A stretch of 64,000 bases of DNA, taken from contig CANLVO010000002.1 in NCBI GenBank assembly GCA_947494645.1, forward strand, positions 124,001 through 188,000, read 5' to 3'. The notes below the pieces were generated by a model. That model had not been told where the DNA came from. It ran no database searches and was given only the letters and a program-made list of their open reading frames with translations. The position numbers and the translations under genes are program-made. The DNA is from an uncultured Litoreibacter sp. (GTDB taxonomy: Bacteria; Pseudomonadota; Alphaproteobacteria; Rhodobacterales; Rhodobacteraceae). Shown here in pieces: positions 9,228 through 18,139 of the stretch; the stretch's first letter is position 1, and each line of letters opens with the position of its first letter.

Positions 9228-10304
9228 ATGCCCGCAAAAATCCCCGCCACCGTCGTCACCGGCTTCCTTGGCGCCGGCAAGACAACCCTGATCCGCCATA
9301 TGCTGCAAAACGCCAATGGCAAACGCATCGCGCTTATCATCAATGAGTTTGGCGATCTTGGAGTGGACGGCGACATCCTTAAAGGGTGCGGGGACGAGAC
9401 CTGCACCGAGGATGACGTGATGGAGCTGTCCAACGGCTGTATCTGCTGCACCGTGGCCGATGACTTTGTCCCCACGATGGAAAAGCTGCTGGCCCGCGAG
9501 AACAAGCCCGACCACATCGTGATCGAGACCTCTGGTCTGGCCCTGCCGCAACCCTTGGTGCGCGCCTTCAACTGGCCAGAGATTTCCACCCAAGTCACGG
9601 TGGACGGCGTGGTCACCGTGGTCGACGGAAAAGCAGTCAGCGAAGGCCGCTTCGCCCATAACGTCGCTGCCGTGGACGCGCAGCGCAAGCTGGACGAAAA
9701 CCTGGATCACGAGACGCCCTTGTCCGAGCTGTTCGAGGATCAGGTCGCCTGCGCGGATATGATCGTGGTCAACAAATCCGACCTTTTGAGCGAGGATGAA
9801 AGCGCCGCCTTGGTCGGCCAGCTGAAATCGGAAAGCCGGGACTCTGTGCAAGTGGTCAAGACTTCGATGGGCAAGCTGCCGGTGGACGTGCTGCTCGGGC
9901 AAGGCATCGGCGCGGAAGCTGATCTGGAAGCGCGTCACGAGGTGCATCACCACCACCATGACCACGACGATGATCACCATGATGATGACGATCACCATCA
10001 TCACCACGAGCATGACCATGACGCGTTCGAAAGCTTCGTTGTCACCCGCCCCGAGATCGCCGACCCCAAAGCCTTCGCCGAGCAGGTGGCAGAGGTCATC
10101 CGCACCCATGACATCCTGCGCCTCAAGGGCTTCGCCGCCGTTGCGGGCAAACCCATGCGCCTGACCCTGCAGGCCGTGGGCCCGCGCATCGACACCTATT
10201 TCGACCGCCCCTTTGCAGCGGATGAACCTCGCCAAACGCGGCTCGTGGTGATTGGCCAGGCGGGCCTTGACCACACCGCCATCGACGCAGCGCTGAGAGC
10301 ATGA
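9228..10304 (+). CDS. cobW: CobW-type metallochaperone GTPase
   Basis: COG0523 GTPase of 358 residues. G1 is GFLGAGKTTL (12-21), followed by INEFGDLGVD, the metal site GCICC near residue 70, the VVNKSD G4 motif near 180, and a long His/Asp-rich stretch at about 239-265. The C-terminal CobW domain includes RLKGFAAVAGKP and a region ending in PRQTRLVVIG. CobW delivers Co2+ (or senses metal) for the aerobic cobaltochelatase, which agrees with the flanking cbtAB and cobN. It starts right at the cbtA stop with GAGGAGG upstream. The His run may store or scavenge metal. Confidence 0.95.
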   Translation: MPAKIPATVVTGFLGAGKTTLIRHMLQNANGKRIALIINEFGDLGVDGDILKGCGDETCTEDDVMELSNGCICCTVADDFVPTMEKLLARENKPDHIVIETSGLALPQPLVRAFNWPEISTQVTVDGVVTVVDGKAVSEGRFAHNVAAVDAQRKLDENLDHETPLSELFEDQVACADMIVVNKSDLLSEDESAALVGQLKSESRDSVQVVKTSMGKLPVDVLLGQGIGAEADLEARHEVHHHHHDHDDDHHDDDDHHHHHEHDHDAFESFVVTRPEIADPKAFAEQVAEVIRTHDILRLKGFAAVAGKPMRLTLQAVGPRIDTYFDRPFAADEPRQTRLVVIGQAGLDHTAIDAALRA

Positions 10305-10747
10305 TCGTCGAGGCCGGAGATCCCAAAGACCCGCAGGCCACTGCGCTGTTGAAGCAAAGCCACGCGCTCATGCAGGACCTGTTTGAGCCGGAAGAGAACT
10401 ACTTCCTCGACATTGACGAGCTCTGCACGCCGGACATCCGCTTTCTCGTCGCCCGTGACGGGGATAGGGTCATCGGCACCGCCGCCCTGGCCATCAAGAC
10501 CGGCTATGCCGAGGTCAAATCCATGTTCGTCGATCCCGACCGCCGGGGGCAAGGCATTGCGGATAGGCTTATGGAAGCGCTCGACAAAACCGCGAAAGCC
10601 GAAGGCATCCAAACCCTCAAGCTCGAAACCGCCCACAAGCTCGCCGCCGCCGTCAAACTTTATGCGCGTCACGGCTACAGCGAATGCGCGCTCTTTGGCG
10701 ACTATGAGCCCAACCAAACCAGCCTCTTCATGGAAAAGCACCTCTAG
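10301..10747 (+). CDS. GNAT family N-acetyltransferase
   Basis: GNAT fold of 148 residues. The acetyl-CoA loop motif A reads VDPDRRGQGIADRLM near residues 75-90, preceded by AEVKSMFV. The C-terminal block AVKLYARHGYSECALFGDY fits the usual strand 6-7 region. The ATG overlaps the cobW stop by four bases (ATGA), so it is translated with the cobalamin operon. The substrate is unknown; no known cobalamin step needs an acetyltransferase, so it is a passenger or has an unrecognised link to cobalt or B12. Confidence 0.85.
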   Translation: MIVEAGDPKDPQATALLKQSHALMQDLFEPEENYFLDIDELCTPDIRFLVARDGDRVIGTAALAIKTGYAEVKSMFVDPDRRGQGIADRLMEALDKTAKAEGIQTLKLETAHKLAAAVKLYARHGYSECALFGDYEPNQTSLFMEKHL

Positions 10748-10789
10748 CTTCATCTTGGCAAAAATACCTCCGCCGGAGGCGTCCCACAT
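10748..10789 (+). repeat. Interspersed repeat, copy A
   Basis: About 42 bases beginning CTTCATCTTGG, then an A/T-rich AAAATACC, then the near-palindrome CCTCCGCCGGAGG. The same arrangement recurs at 15559-15602 and, inverted, at 15633-15669. It lies between the GNAT gene and cobN, in the only non-coding gap of this operon. Confidence 0.75.
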
Positions 10790-10807
10790 CTAGCAAGGCC
10801 CGCTGAC

Positions 10808-13800
10808 ATGCACCTCCTCGCAGCCACCCCCGGAAGCATCGACGACGGCACCGAGCCCGTTGATCTGGGCCAGACCCCTGCCGATGTGGTGTTCATCTCC
10901 GCCGCCGACACGGAACTTGCCGCCCTGTCGGAGGCACGCAGCGAAATGGCCGCAGCCCCCACCCTGCGGCTGGCCAACCTGACGCATCTTCAGCACCCGA
11001 TGTCGGTCGATCTGCATATCGAGGCCTGTGCAACGAAATCCAAACTCGTCATCGCAAGATGTCTGGGCGGGTCGGGCTACTGGAAATACGGGCTAGAGCA
11101 ATATGCCGCCCACCTGCATGATGCGGGTGTCCCCTTCGCGGCCTTGCCCGGCGACGACAAACCCGACGCCGAGCTGCGCGGCCTATCCACCGTCAGCGCC
11201 GAGGACTACGATGCTCTTTGGGCGTATATGGTCGAAGGTGGTCCTGCGAATGCCGCCAATTTCCTCAGCTACGCAGGCGCGATGCTGGACGGCTCAGACA
11301 AGCCCCAAGCCGCGACCCCTCTTCTCAGGGCAGGCGTTTACTGGCCCGGTGCGGGTGTCTCAGACCTCGCCACGGCGCGGGAGGCATGGACCGAGGGCGC
11401 GCCCACTGTGCCGCTGATCTTTTATCGCGCATTGGTGCAGGGCGCGGGGCTGGCACCGATCAACCGCATGGTGAAATCGCTGCTGCGTGAAGGGCTGAAC
11501 CCGCTGCCGATTTTCGTGGCCTCTCTCAAAGACCCGGTAAGCCAAGCCACGCTGCAAACCCTGTTTGAGCAGACCACGCCAGAGGTTATCCTGAACGCCA
11601 CCTCCTTCGCCGTCGGCTCGCCGCATGACGGCGACCCGGCCACGATGAACCCGCTGGTCCACGCGTCGGCCAACACCTCCCCCGTGTTCCAGGTCGTCTT
11701 CGCCGCAAGTTCCGAGGCCGCTTGGGAAGAGGGCCAATCCGGCCTAAGCGCCCGCGACATCGCGATGAACGTGGCGCTGCCGGAGGTCGACGGCCGCATC
11801 CTGACCCGCGCCGTCAGCTTCAAGGGGGAGGCGTTCTTTGACGAGGCCACCGAATGCCCCATCGCCACCTACCGCGCGCGCGGCGACCGCATCACCTTCG
11901 TGGCCAAGCTTGCCGCCAATTGGGCCAAGTTGCGCCGCACAGATGCGCAGGACCGCAAGGTCGCCCTGATCCTCGCAAACTACCCCAACAAGGATGGCAG
12001 GCTGGCCAATGGCGTGGGCCTGGACACGCCCGCCTCCACGGTCGGTGTGTTGGCCTTGTTGAAAGAAGCGGGTTATGACACCAACCCGCCCTCGAGCGGC
12101 AAGACGCTGATGGACCAGATTATGGCGGGTCCCACGAACTGGCTTACCGACCGCGCCGAGACGGCGGGCGGGGAAACCCTGCCACTCGACCGCTACAAAA
12201 CCGAATACGCAAAACTGCCTTACGCCGTGCGCCAACGGATCGAAGACCGCTGGGGCAGCCCGGAGCAAGACCCTTTCTGTGCGGCGGGCGGTTTCAAACT
12301 TTCCATACACCGCTTCGGCAATGCGGTTGTGGGGCTGCAACCGGCGCGCGGCTACAACATCGACCCGACCGAGACCTACCACTCGCCCGACCTCGTCCCG
12401 CCGCATAACTATCTGGCTTTCTACTTCTGGCTGAGGGCGGAATGGGGCGCAGACGCCATTGTGCATATGGGCAAACATGGCAATCTCGAATGGCTGCCAG
12501 GCAAGGCCACCGCGTTGTCCGAAGACTGCCTGCCCGAGGCCGTGCTCGGCCCGATGCCACATGTCTATCCGTTCATCGTCAACGATCCCGGTGAGGGCAC
12601 CCAAGCCAAGCGTCGGGCGCAGGCGGTGATCATCGACCATCTTACCCCACCCCTGACCCGGGCCGAGACCTATGGGCCGTTGCGCGACCTTGAGGCTCTG
12701 GTCGACGAATACTACGAGGCCGCGGGCGTCGACCCCCGCCGCATCACGCACCTCCGCAAGGAAATCTTGACCCTCACCGAAGCCACAGGTTTGGACGCCG
12801 ATGTTGGCATGAAGGGCGAGGATGAGGACGGGGATCTGGCGAAACTCGACGCCTATCTGTGCGAGCTGAAAGAGGCGCAAATCCGCGACGGGCTGCACGT
12901 GTTCGGTGCATCGCCTGAGGGCGATCTGGCCCGCGACCTGACGATCGCTCTCACTCGCGTTCCCCGTGGCGACGGGGTCGGCGGCAACGCGTCTCTGATC
13001 CGCGCGATTGCGGATGATTTCGAGCTGGGGTTCGATCCGCTCGATTGCGACATGGCCGCGCCTTGGTCCGGCCCGCGCCCCGATGAAATGATCAACGCGT
13101 CAGCCGATCCATGGCGCAGCACCGGCGACACCGTGGAGCGGCTGGAAGCCATCGCCAGCAATATCATCGGCTTGCCCGGTTCTTCGCGAGGAACCTCAAC
13201 CCAAGCGGTTTTGGAAGAGATTAACGCAACCGTCATTCCGAAAGTTGCCGACTGCGGAGCTAAGGAAGGGGCGGGCCTCCTCAGCGCCCTCAGGGGGCAC
13301 TTCGTCGCCCCGGCACCGTCCGGCGCGCCCACACGGGGGCGCTTGGATGTGCTGCCCACGGGTCGAAACTTCTTCTCTGTTGACAGCCGTGCCGTGCCCA
13401 CCCCCACCGCCTGGGCCTTGGGATGGAAATCCGCGAACCTACTGATCGAGAAGCATCTGCAAGACCATGGCGACTGGCCCCGCGCCATGTTGTTGACCGC
13501 TTGGGGCACCGCCAACATGCGCACCGGCGGCGACGACATTGCGCAATGCTTGGCGCTGATGGGCTGCAAACCCAAATGGGACAGCGCCAACCGTAGGGTC
13601 ACCGGGTTCGAGATCCTGCCCCAAGGCGTGCTGGGTCGCCCTCGCGTAGATGTCACTTTGCGGGTCTCGGGCTTTTTCCGCGATGCCTTCCCGCAGCAAA
13701 TCGCGCTCGTCGATAGTGCTGCCCGCGCCGTCCAAGCCCTTGACGAGCCGGACGATCTGAACCCCGCCGCAGCCCGCGCGAAGCAGGGTGAGAACCTGTC

Positions 13801-14491
13801 GCGTGTCTTTGGCTCCAAACCCGGTGCTTATGGTGCAGGTCTGCAGGCGATGATTGACGAACGACTCTGGGCCGACAAGTCCGACCTTGCGGACGCCTAT
13901 ATCGAATGGGGCAGCTACGCCTACGGCAAGGACGGGGAGGGCATTCAGGACAAGCCCGCCCTCACAGCGCGCTTATCCCAAGTCGAAGCCGTCGTCCAAA
14001 ACCAAGACAACCGCGAACATGACCTGCTAGACTCGGATGATTACTACCAGTTCGAGGGCGGCGCGGCGGCGGCGGTCAGCACCTTACAAGGCACTGATCG
14101 GCCCATCTATCACAATGACCATTCGCGGCCCGAACGCCCGGTCATCCGTACCCTGGAAGACGAGATTGGCCGCGTCGTCCGATCCCGCGTGGTGAACCCA
14201 AAATGGATCGAGGGCGTCAAGCGGCACGGATACAAGGGCGCGTTCGAGATGGCGGCGACGCTGGACTATCTTTTCGCTTTCGCCGCCACCACTGGCGCAG
14301 TGCGTGGCCACCATTTCGATCTGGTGCATCAGGCGTTTCTGGAGGACGACGGCACGCGGGACTTTATCGCGGAACACAACGCCCCCGCCTTGCGCGAAAT
14401 GGCCGAACGGTTGAACGAGGCGATCGAACGCGGGCTCTGGGTGCCGAAATCCAACTCCGCCCGTGCCCTGCTGGACCGGCTATGCGCCTAG
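10808..14491 (+). CDS. cobN: Aerobic cobaltochelatase subunit CobN
   Basis: Large 1227-residue subunit of the ATP-dependent chelatase (CobN-CobS-CobT) that inserts Co2+ into hydrogenobyrinic acid a,c-diamide. It belongs to the CobN/BchH superfamily. Recognisable blocks include ANYPNKDGRLANGVGLDTP near 390, AVVGLQPARGYNIDPTETYH near 510-530, MGKHGNLEWLPGKATALSE near 555, and VNPKWIEGVKRHGYKGAFE near 1135. The length is a little below the usual 1250-1280. AAGG precedes the ATG by about nine bases. A 60-base gap with repeat A separates it from the cobW-GNAT pair. CobS and CobT are not in this window. Confidence 0.96.
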   Translation: MHLLAATPGSIDDGTEPVDLGQTPADVVFISAADTELAALSEARSEMAAAPTLRLANLTHLQHPMSVDLHIEACATKSKLVIARCLGGSGYWKYGLEQYAAHLHDAGVPFAALPGDDKPDAELRGLSTVSAEDYDALWAYMVEGGPANAANFLSYAGAMLDGSDKPQAATPLLRAGVYWPGAGVSDLATAREAWTEGAPTVPLIFYRALVQGAGLAPINRMVKSLLREGLNPLPIFVASLKDPVSQATLQTLFEQTTPEVILNATSFAVGSPHDGDPATMNPLVHASANTSPVFQVVFAASSEAAWEEGQSGLSARDIAMNVALPEVDGRILTRAVSFKGEAFFDEATECPIATYRARGDRITFVAKLAANWAKLRRTDAQDRKVALILANYPNKDGRLANGVGLDTPASTVGVLALLKEAGYDTNPPSSGKTLMDQIMAGPTNWLTDRAETAGGETLPLDRYKTEYAKLPYAVRQRIEDRWGSPEQDPFCAAGGFKLSIHRFGNAVVGLQPARGYNIDPTETYHSPDLVPPHNYLAFYFWLRAEWGADAIVHMGKHGNLEWLPGKATALSEDCLPEAVLGPMPHVYPFIVNDPGEGTQAKRRAQAVIIDHLTPPLTRAETYGPLRDLEALVDEYYEAAGVDPRRITHLRKEILTLTEATGLDADVGMKGEDEDGDLAKLDAYLCELKEAQIRDGLHVFGASPEGDLARDLTIALTRVPRGDGVGGNASLIRAIADDFELGFDPLDCDMAAPWSGPRPDEMINASADPWRSTGDTVERLEAIASNIIGLPGSSRGTSTQAVLEEINATVIPKVADCGAKEGAGLLSALRGHFVAPAPSGAPTRGRLDVLPTGRNFFSVDSRAVPTPTAWALGWKSANLLIEKHLQDHGDWPRAMLLTAWGTANMRTGGDDIAQCLALMGCKPKWDSANRRVTGFEILPQGVLGRPRVDVTLRVSGFFRDAFPQQIALVDSAARAVQALDEPDDLNPAAARAKQGENLSRVFGSKPGAYGAGLQAMIDERLWADKSDLADAYIEWGSYAYGKDGEGIQDKPALTARLSQVEAVVQNQDNREHDLLDSDDYYQFEGGAAAAVSTLQGTDRPIYHNDHSRPERPVIRTLEDEIGRVVRSRVVNPKWIEGVKRHGYKGAFEMAATLDYLFAFAATTGAVRGHHFDLVHQAFLEDDGTRDFIAEHNAPALREMAERLNEAIERGLWVPKSNSARALLDRLCA

Positions 14492-14778
14492 CAAATCAAC
14501 TCCGCTTCGATGCGGGCGACGTCGCCTGTCAGACTTTCGCGGGGAACGTCGCAACCGGTGGCCTGCCCGATCGCGACCGCGGCGCTCTCAAAGACTTGCG
14601 CGCGGGACAGTCTGCGTGCCGGGTTTGTGCGATAGGCCTCGGCCCGGGTGGTCGTGGCATTGACGGTAAACGTGTGGCCGCCCGCGTTCTGTCTGGATGT
14701 CGTGCCGCCCCAAAAATCGACCCCCGGCGCATTACAACCTGCCAGAGTGAGTGCCGTTAGAATTGGGAGTATTTTCAT
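14488..14778 (-). CDS. Small putative lipoprotein
   Basis: Protein of 96 residues. The first 15 residues (MKILPILTALTLAGC) are a lipoprotein signal with lipobox LAGC, so it is probably anchored in a membrane facing the periplasm. The rest (APGVDFWGGTTSRQNAGG...) has no domain I recognise, apart from a pair of Cys (C86, C96) that could form a disulfide. It is convergent with cobN and the two genes overlap by four bases at their 3' ends. I took the internal ATG as start because the longer frame has no signal sequence at its N-terminus. Confidence 0.7.
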   Translation of the reverse strand: MKILPILTALTLAGCNAPGVDFWGGTTSRQNAGGHTFTVNATTTRAEAYRTNPARRLSRAQVFESAAVAIGQATGCDVPRESLTGDVARIEAELIC

Positions 14779-14892
14779 GAGGTCCTGATCTGGGGCGACA
14801 GTTAACGAGTAGGTCACAACCCTTAACGAAGGGTTACCGCTTGCAAGTTTTTGCCCCCTCCCCCACGATTTATCCAAGCAAGGAGACTGCCC

Positions 14893-15510
14893 ATGTCCGA
14901 CACCCCAGAAGAGCTCGACCGTCACGCGATGAAAATGGCCAAGAAGAAAGCGGCCCGAGACAAGATCATGGCGACCAAGACCGACAAGAAAGGGTTGGTG
15001 ATCGTCCATACCGGCAAGGGAAAAGGCAAAAGCTCAGCTGCTTTTGGCATGATCTTTCGATGCATCGCGCATGACATGCAATGCGCCGTCGTGCAGTTCA
15101 TCAAAGGCGGCATGTCGACGGGCGAGCGGGACCTGATCCTTGGAAAATTTACAGATATCTGCGCCTTCCACACGATGGGCGAAGGCTTCACATGGGAGAC
15201 GCAAGACAAGTCACGTGACATGGAAATGGCCGGTGCCGCATGGGAGAAAGCCAAGGAGCTGATCCGCGACCCGGCCAATACGATGGTGCTGCTGGACGAG
15301 ATCAACATTGCGCTGCGCTACGACTATATTGACGTAAATGATGTCGTGGCCTTTTTGCGCGACGAAAAACCCGAGATGACCCATGTGGTGCTGACCGGTC
15401 GCAATGCGAAAGACGAGCTGATTGAACTGGCCGATCTGGTGACCGAGATGGAGCTGGTCAAACACCCGTTCCGCTCCGGCATCAAAGCGCAGATCGGCGT
15501 GGAATATTAG
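14893..15510 (+). CDS. cobO: Cob(I)yrinic acid a,c-diamide adenosyltransferase
   Basis: CobO/BtuR/CobA-type ATP:corrinoid adenosyltransferase of 205 residues, which transfers the adenosyl group from ATP to the Co(I) corrin. The P-loop is TGKGKGKSSAA from residue 40. Further family blocks are VVQFIKGGMSTGERDL and LLDEINIALRYDYI (Walker B-like), with VVLTGRNAKDELIELADLVTEM near the C-terminus. AAGGAGA precedes the ATG at 14893. The Lys-rich N-terminus is normal for the family. It follows cobN but has its own upstream region. Confidence 0.95.
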   Translation: MSDTPEELDRHAMKMAKKKAARDKIMATKTDKKGLVIVHTGKGKGKSSAAFGMIFRCIAHDMQCAVVQFIKGGMSTGERDLILGKFTDICAFHTMGEGFTWETQDKSRDMEMAGAAWEKAKELIRDPANTMVLLDEINIALRYDYIDVNDVVAFLRDEKPEMTHVVLTGRNAKDELIELADLVTEMELVKHPFRSGIKAQIGVEY

Positions 15511-15558
15511 ACGCGCATTAAGGTTAACGCGGCCCGGCTCCCTTTAAAGGACACTTGG

Positions 15559-15669
15559 CTTCATCTTGGCGTAAATACCTCCCCGCCGGAGGCGTCCCGC
15601 ACAGATCAACTTGCCCCCCGTGTTGGACCGAGGGAGCCTCCGGCGGAGGTATTTTTACCAAGATGAAAC
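15559..15669. repeat. Interspersed repeat, copies B and C as an inverted pair
   Basis: Copy B at 15559-15602 and copy C, reverse-complemented, at 15633-15669 share the arrangement of copy A: TTCATCTTGG, TAAATACC or AAAATACC, CTCCGCCGGAG. They could fold into a stem of about 35 bases with a loop of about 30. They sit between the convergent genes cobO and the TPP enzyme (gap 15511-15796) and may act as a bidirectional terminator. A related fragment, CCAAATATTTTTACCCTCGG, lies near 15787. Confidence 0.75.
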
Positions 15670-15796
15670 CAGAATCACCCCAGAACTGAGAGGCGGTACA
15701 GGGTGAGGACCCGATGGCCGTCCAAGGTGAAGCCTTGCCTCTCTGAGGTTTGCTTCATGTGTTTGGGGGGCGGCGCTGACTGCTCCCCAAATATTT

Positions 15797-17467
15797 TTAC
15801 CCTCGGGCTGCCTCCCCTTGAGCGCGGGTTTGCGACAGCGTTTGGCCTGTCGAGAGGACCTCGTTATCGAGTTGCAGCTCGATCACCGCAGCGGTGTTGG
15901 CGGCTTTGGCCTGCGCAAAGGCGTCAGCGAACTGCTCCGTTTTTGTGACCGTGACCCCGAAGCCTCCATAGCTGCGGGCGAGGGCGGCAAAATCCGGGTT
16001 GGTCAATGCGGTGCCAGAGACGCGGCCGGGGTAGGTCTTTTCCTGATGCATCCGGATGGTGCCGTATTTGCCATTGTTGACCACGACCACGATCACCGCC
16101 GCGCCATGTTGCATGGCGGTGGACATCTCATTGCAGGTCATCTGAAAGCAACCGTCGCCCGCCAGACAAACCACGTCGCGGTCGGGGTGGTGCAGCTTGG
16201 CCGAGATCGCCGCGGGAAACCCGTAGCCCATGGACCCGGAGGTTGGGGCCAGTTGGGTGTGGCAGGCCTTGTACTGAAAATAGCGATGCAGGAACGCCGC
16301 GTAGTTGCCAGCGCCGTTGGTCAGGATGGCGTCTTGGGGCAGGGCGTCTGAGAGCCACGGGATGATCTGCTCCATCTTGACGGGTCCCGGTGTCTCTTTT
16401 GGGAGCAGCCAGGTTTCAAAATCTCTGCGGGCCGCGTGCCGCCAATCAGACCAAACGGGTGCGGCGGGCGGAGTGAGCGAGGCCAGTTGCGCCAGCATGC
16501 TGGCGCTGTCTGCAGCAATCGCAATATCGGGCGCGTAGATATGGCCGGGCTCGTCGGGGTCCGAGTGGACATGCAGCAGTTGAAGCCCAAGCTGTGCGGG
16601 GTCCAAAAGCGTGTAGCCGCTGGTTGCGACGTCGCCCAGACGTGAGCCAATGACCAGCAGGCAATCTGCCTGCTGCATGCGCTGCGCCAGCGCCGGGTTT
16701 ATGCCGACATTCAGATCCCCTGCATAGCAGGGATGGCGGTTGTCGATATAGTCCTGCCGCCGGAAAGCCGCAGCAACCGGCAGGTCCCACGCAGCGGCGA
16801 AGCGCTCCAAATCGCTGCGGGCGCTCTCGCTCCAGCCGGACCCGCCGATGATCACCAGCGGGGCGCGCGCGCCGCCCAACGCCTTGGCGATCCGGTGCGC
16901 GTCGCGGTTTGTGGCGGTCTGGCTGGCGGGCCGCGCCTTGGGGCGGGTCGGGACCGTCGCCACAGCGGACAGCATGTTCTCAGGCAGGGCCAAGATTACC
17001 GGACCGGGACGGCCGGATTGTGCAATCTGGAAGGCGCGGGCGATGTATTCGGGCAGCCGTTCGGTCTGGTCGACCTCCGCCACCCATTTGGCAAGTGGGC
17101 TGAAAAACCTTTTGTAATCCACCTCCTGAAAGGCCTCTCGGTCGCGATGCGCGGTGTCGATCTGACCCACGAATACCACCATCGGGGTGCTGTCCTGCAT
17201 CGCCACATGGATACCCGCCGACGCGTTGGTGGCGCCCGGCCCACGGGTCACGAACAGAACGCCCGGGCGGCCGGTTAGCTTGCCATGCGCTTCGGCCATC
17301 ATTGCGGCACCGCCTTCCTGACGACAGACGATGTTCTGAATACCGCTTTGATAGAGCCCGTCCAGCGCGGCCAGAAAGCTCTCTCCCGGTACGGAGAAGA
17401 CGCGCTCCACGCCCTCAACCGCCAGTTGATCGGCCAGTATTTTGCCGCCATGTCTTGCCTGCGTCAT
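15797..17467 (-). CDS. Thiamine pyrophosphate-dependent enzyme, acetolactate synthase-like
   Basis: Protein of 556 residues with the three-domain ThDP fold. The N-terminal Pyr domain has FSVPGES, whose Glu is the cofactor-activating residue, and RQEGGAAMMAEAHGKLTG. The central domain (about 190-330) is FAD/DHAP-synthase-like. The C-terminal PP domain has GDGCFQMTCNEMSTAM with NNGKYGTI further on, the Mg-ThDP binding motif. It resembles acetolactate synthase large subunits, glyoxylate carboligase and sulfoacetaldehyde-type enzymes, and no small subunit is adjacent, so I do not name a substrate. The ATG at 17467 gives the standard N-terminus; the longer frame adds a Cys-rich lead without family likeness. 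Confidence 0.85.
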   Translation of the reverse strand: MTQARHGGKILADQLAVEGVERVFSVPGESFLAALDGLYQSGIQNIVCRQEGGAAMMAEAHGKLTGRPGVLFVTRGPGATNASAGIHVAMQDSTPMVVFVGQIDTAHRDREAFQEVDYKRFFSPLAKWVAEVDQTERLPEYIARAFQIAQSGRPGPVILALPENMLSAVATVPTRPKARPASQTATNRDAHRIAKALGGARAPLVIIGGSGWSESARSDLERFAAAWDLPVAAAFRRQDYIDNRHPCYAGDLNVGINPALAQRMQQADCLLVIGSRLGDVATSGYTLLDPAQLGLQLLHVHSDPDEPGHIYAPDIAIAADSASMLAQLASLTPPAAPVWSDWRHAARRDFETWLLPKETPGPVKMEQIIPWLSDALPQDAILTNGAGNYAAFLHRYFQYKACHTQLAPTSGSMGYGFPAAISAKLHHPDRDVVCLAGDGCFQMTCNEMSTAMQHGAAVIVVVVNNGKYGTIRMHQEKTYPGRVSGTALTNPDFAALARSYGGFGVTVTKTEQFADAFAQAKAANTAAVIELQLDNEVLSTGQTLSQTRAQGEAARG

Positions 17468-17596
17468 ATCTATCCCGTCTTCCCCATCACCGCGGCTCTT
17501 CGCGCATATTGTGTTGTGTGATGAACAGTCTTTGCAATGGCAATCGGTGCCGTGCGCCCTATTTTGCACTGAAACCAAAATTCAGAGGATCATCCC

Positions 17597-18139
17597 ATGG
17601 CGTCTTTCTCCCTGCTGGGGCTTTCAGGCTCGTTGCGTTCAGCGTCTTGCAACCGAAAATTACTGGCCGAGGCCGCGCGGATTGGCGAGGCCAGCGCGTT
17701 CACCGAGGCCAATTTGCGGCTACCGCTTTATGACGGCGATCTGGAATCGCAGAACGGTATTCCCAGCGAGGTGCAGGCCTTGGCAGACGCCATCGCGGCG
17801 GCGGATGCGGTGGTGATTTCGACGCCGGAATATAACAAGGGGCCATCGGGCGTGTTGAAGAACGCGCTGGATTGGGTCAGCCGCGTGGAAGGCAACCCTT
17901 GGGCGGACAAGCCGGTTGCGATCATGTCGGCCGCCGCTGGTCGCGCCGGGGGCGAGCGCGCACAGACCATGTTGCGTGCCTGCATGAACCCATTTCGGGC
18001 GCATGTACTGCCCGGGCCGGAGGTGCTGGTCGGCGCGTGTCAGGACGCATTTGACGAAAATGGTCACTTGAAGTCGGACATGTATGTGAAAGCTGTCACC
18101 GGCTTGATGGACGGGCTTCGCAAGGCCGCTGACGGCTAA
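17597..18139 (+). CDS. NADPH-dependent FMN reductase
   Basis: Flavodoxin-like protein of 180 residues. It starts MASFSLLGLSGSLRSASCNRKLL, the SGSLR phosphate loop that binds FMN. STPEYNKGPSGVLKNALDW near 74-92 is the conserved motif of chromate/azo/FMN reductases. GAGG lies about ten bases before the ATG. It is divergent from the TPP enzyme (130 bases between start codons) and convergent with a VOC protein, overlapping it by four bases. It probably reduces quinones, FMN or chromate-like acceptors in the cytosol; the natural substrate cannot be read from sequence. Confidence 0.87.
   Translation: MASFSLLGLSGSLRSASCNRKLLAEAARIGEASAFTEANLRLPLYDGDLESQNGIPSEVQALADAIAAADAVVISTPEYNKGPSGVLKNALDWVSRVEGNPWADKPVAIMSAAAGRAGGERAQTMLRACMNPFRAHVLPGPEVLVGACQDAFDENGHLKSDMYVKAVTGLMDGLRKAADG

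Noticed and set aside
15797-17467. Acetolactate synthase IlvB assigned with name
   Set aside because: The fold is clear but no small subunit or valine pathway gene is adjacent, so I kept a general description.
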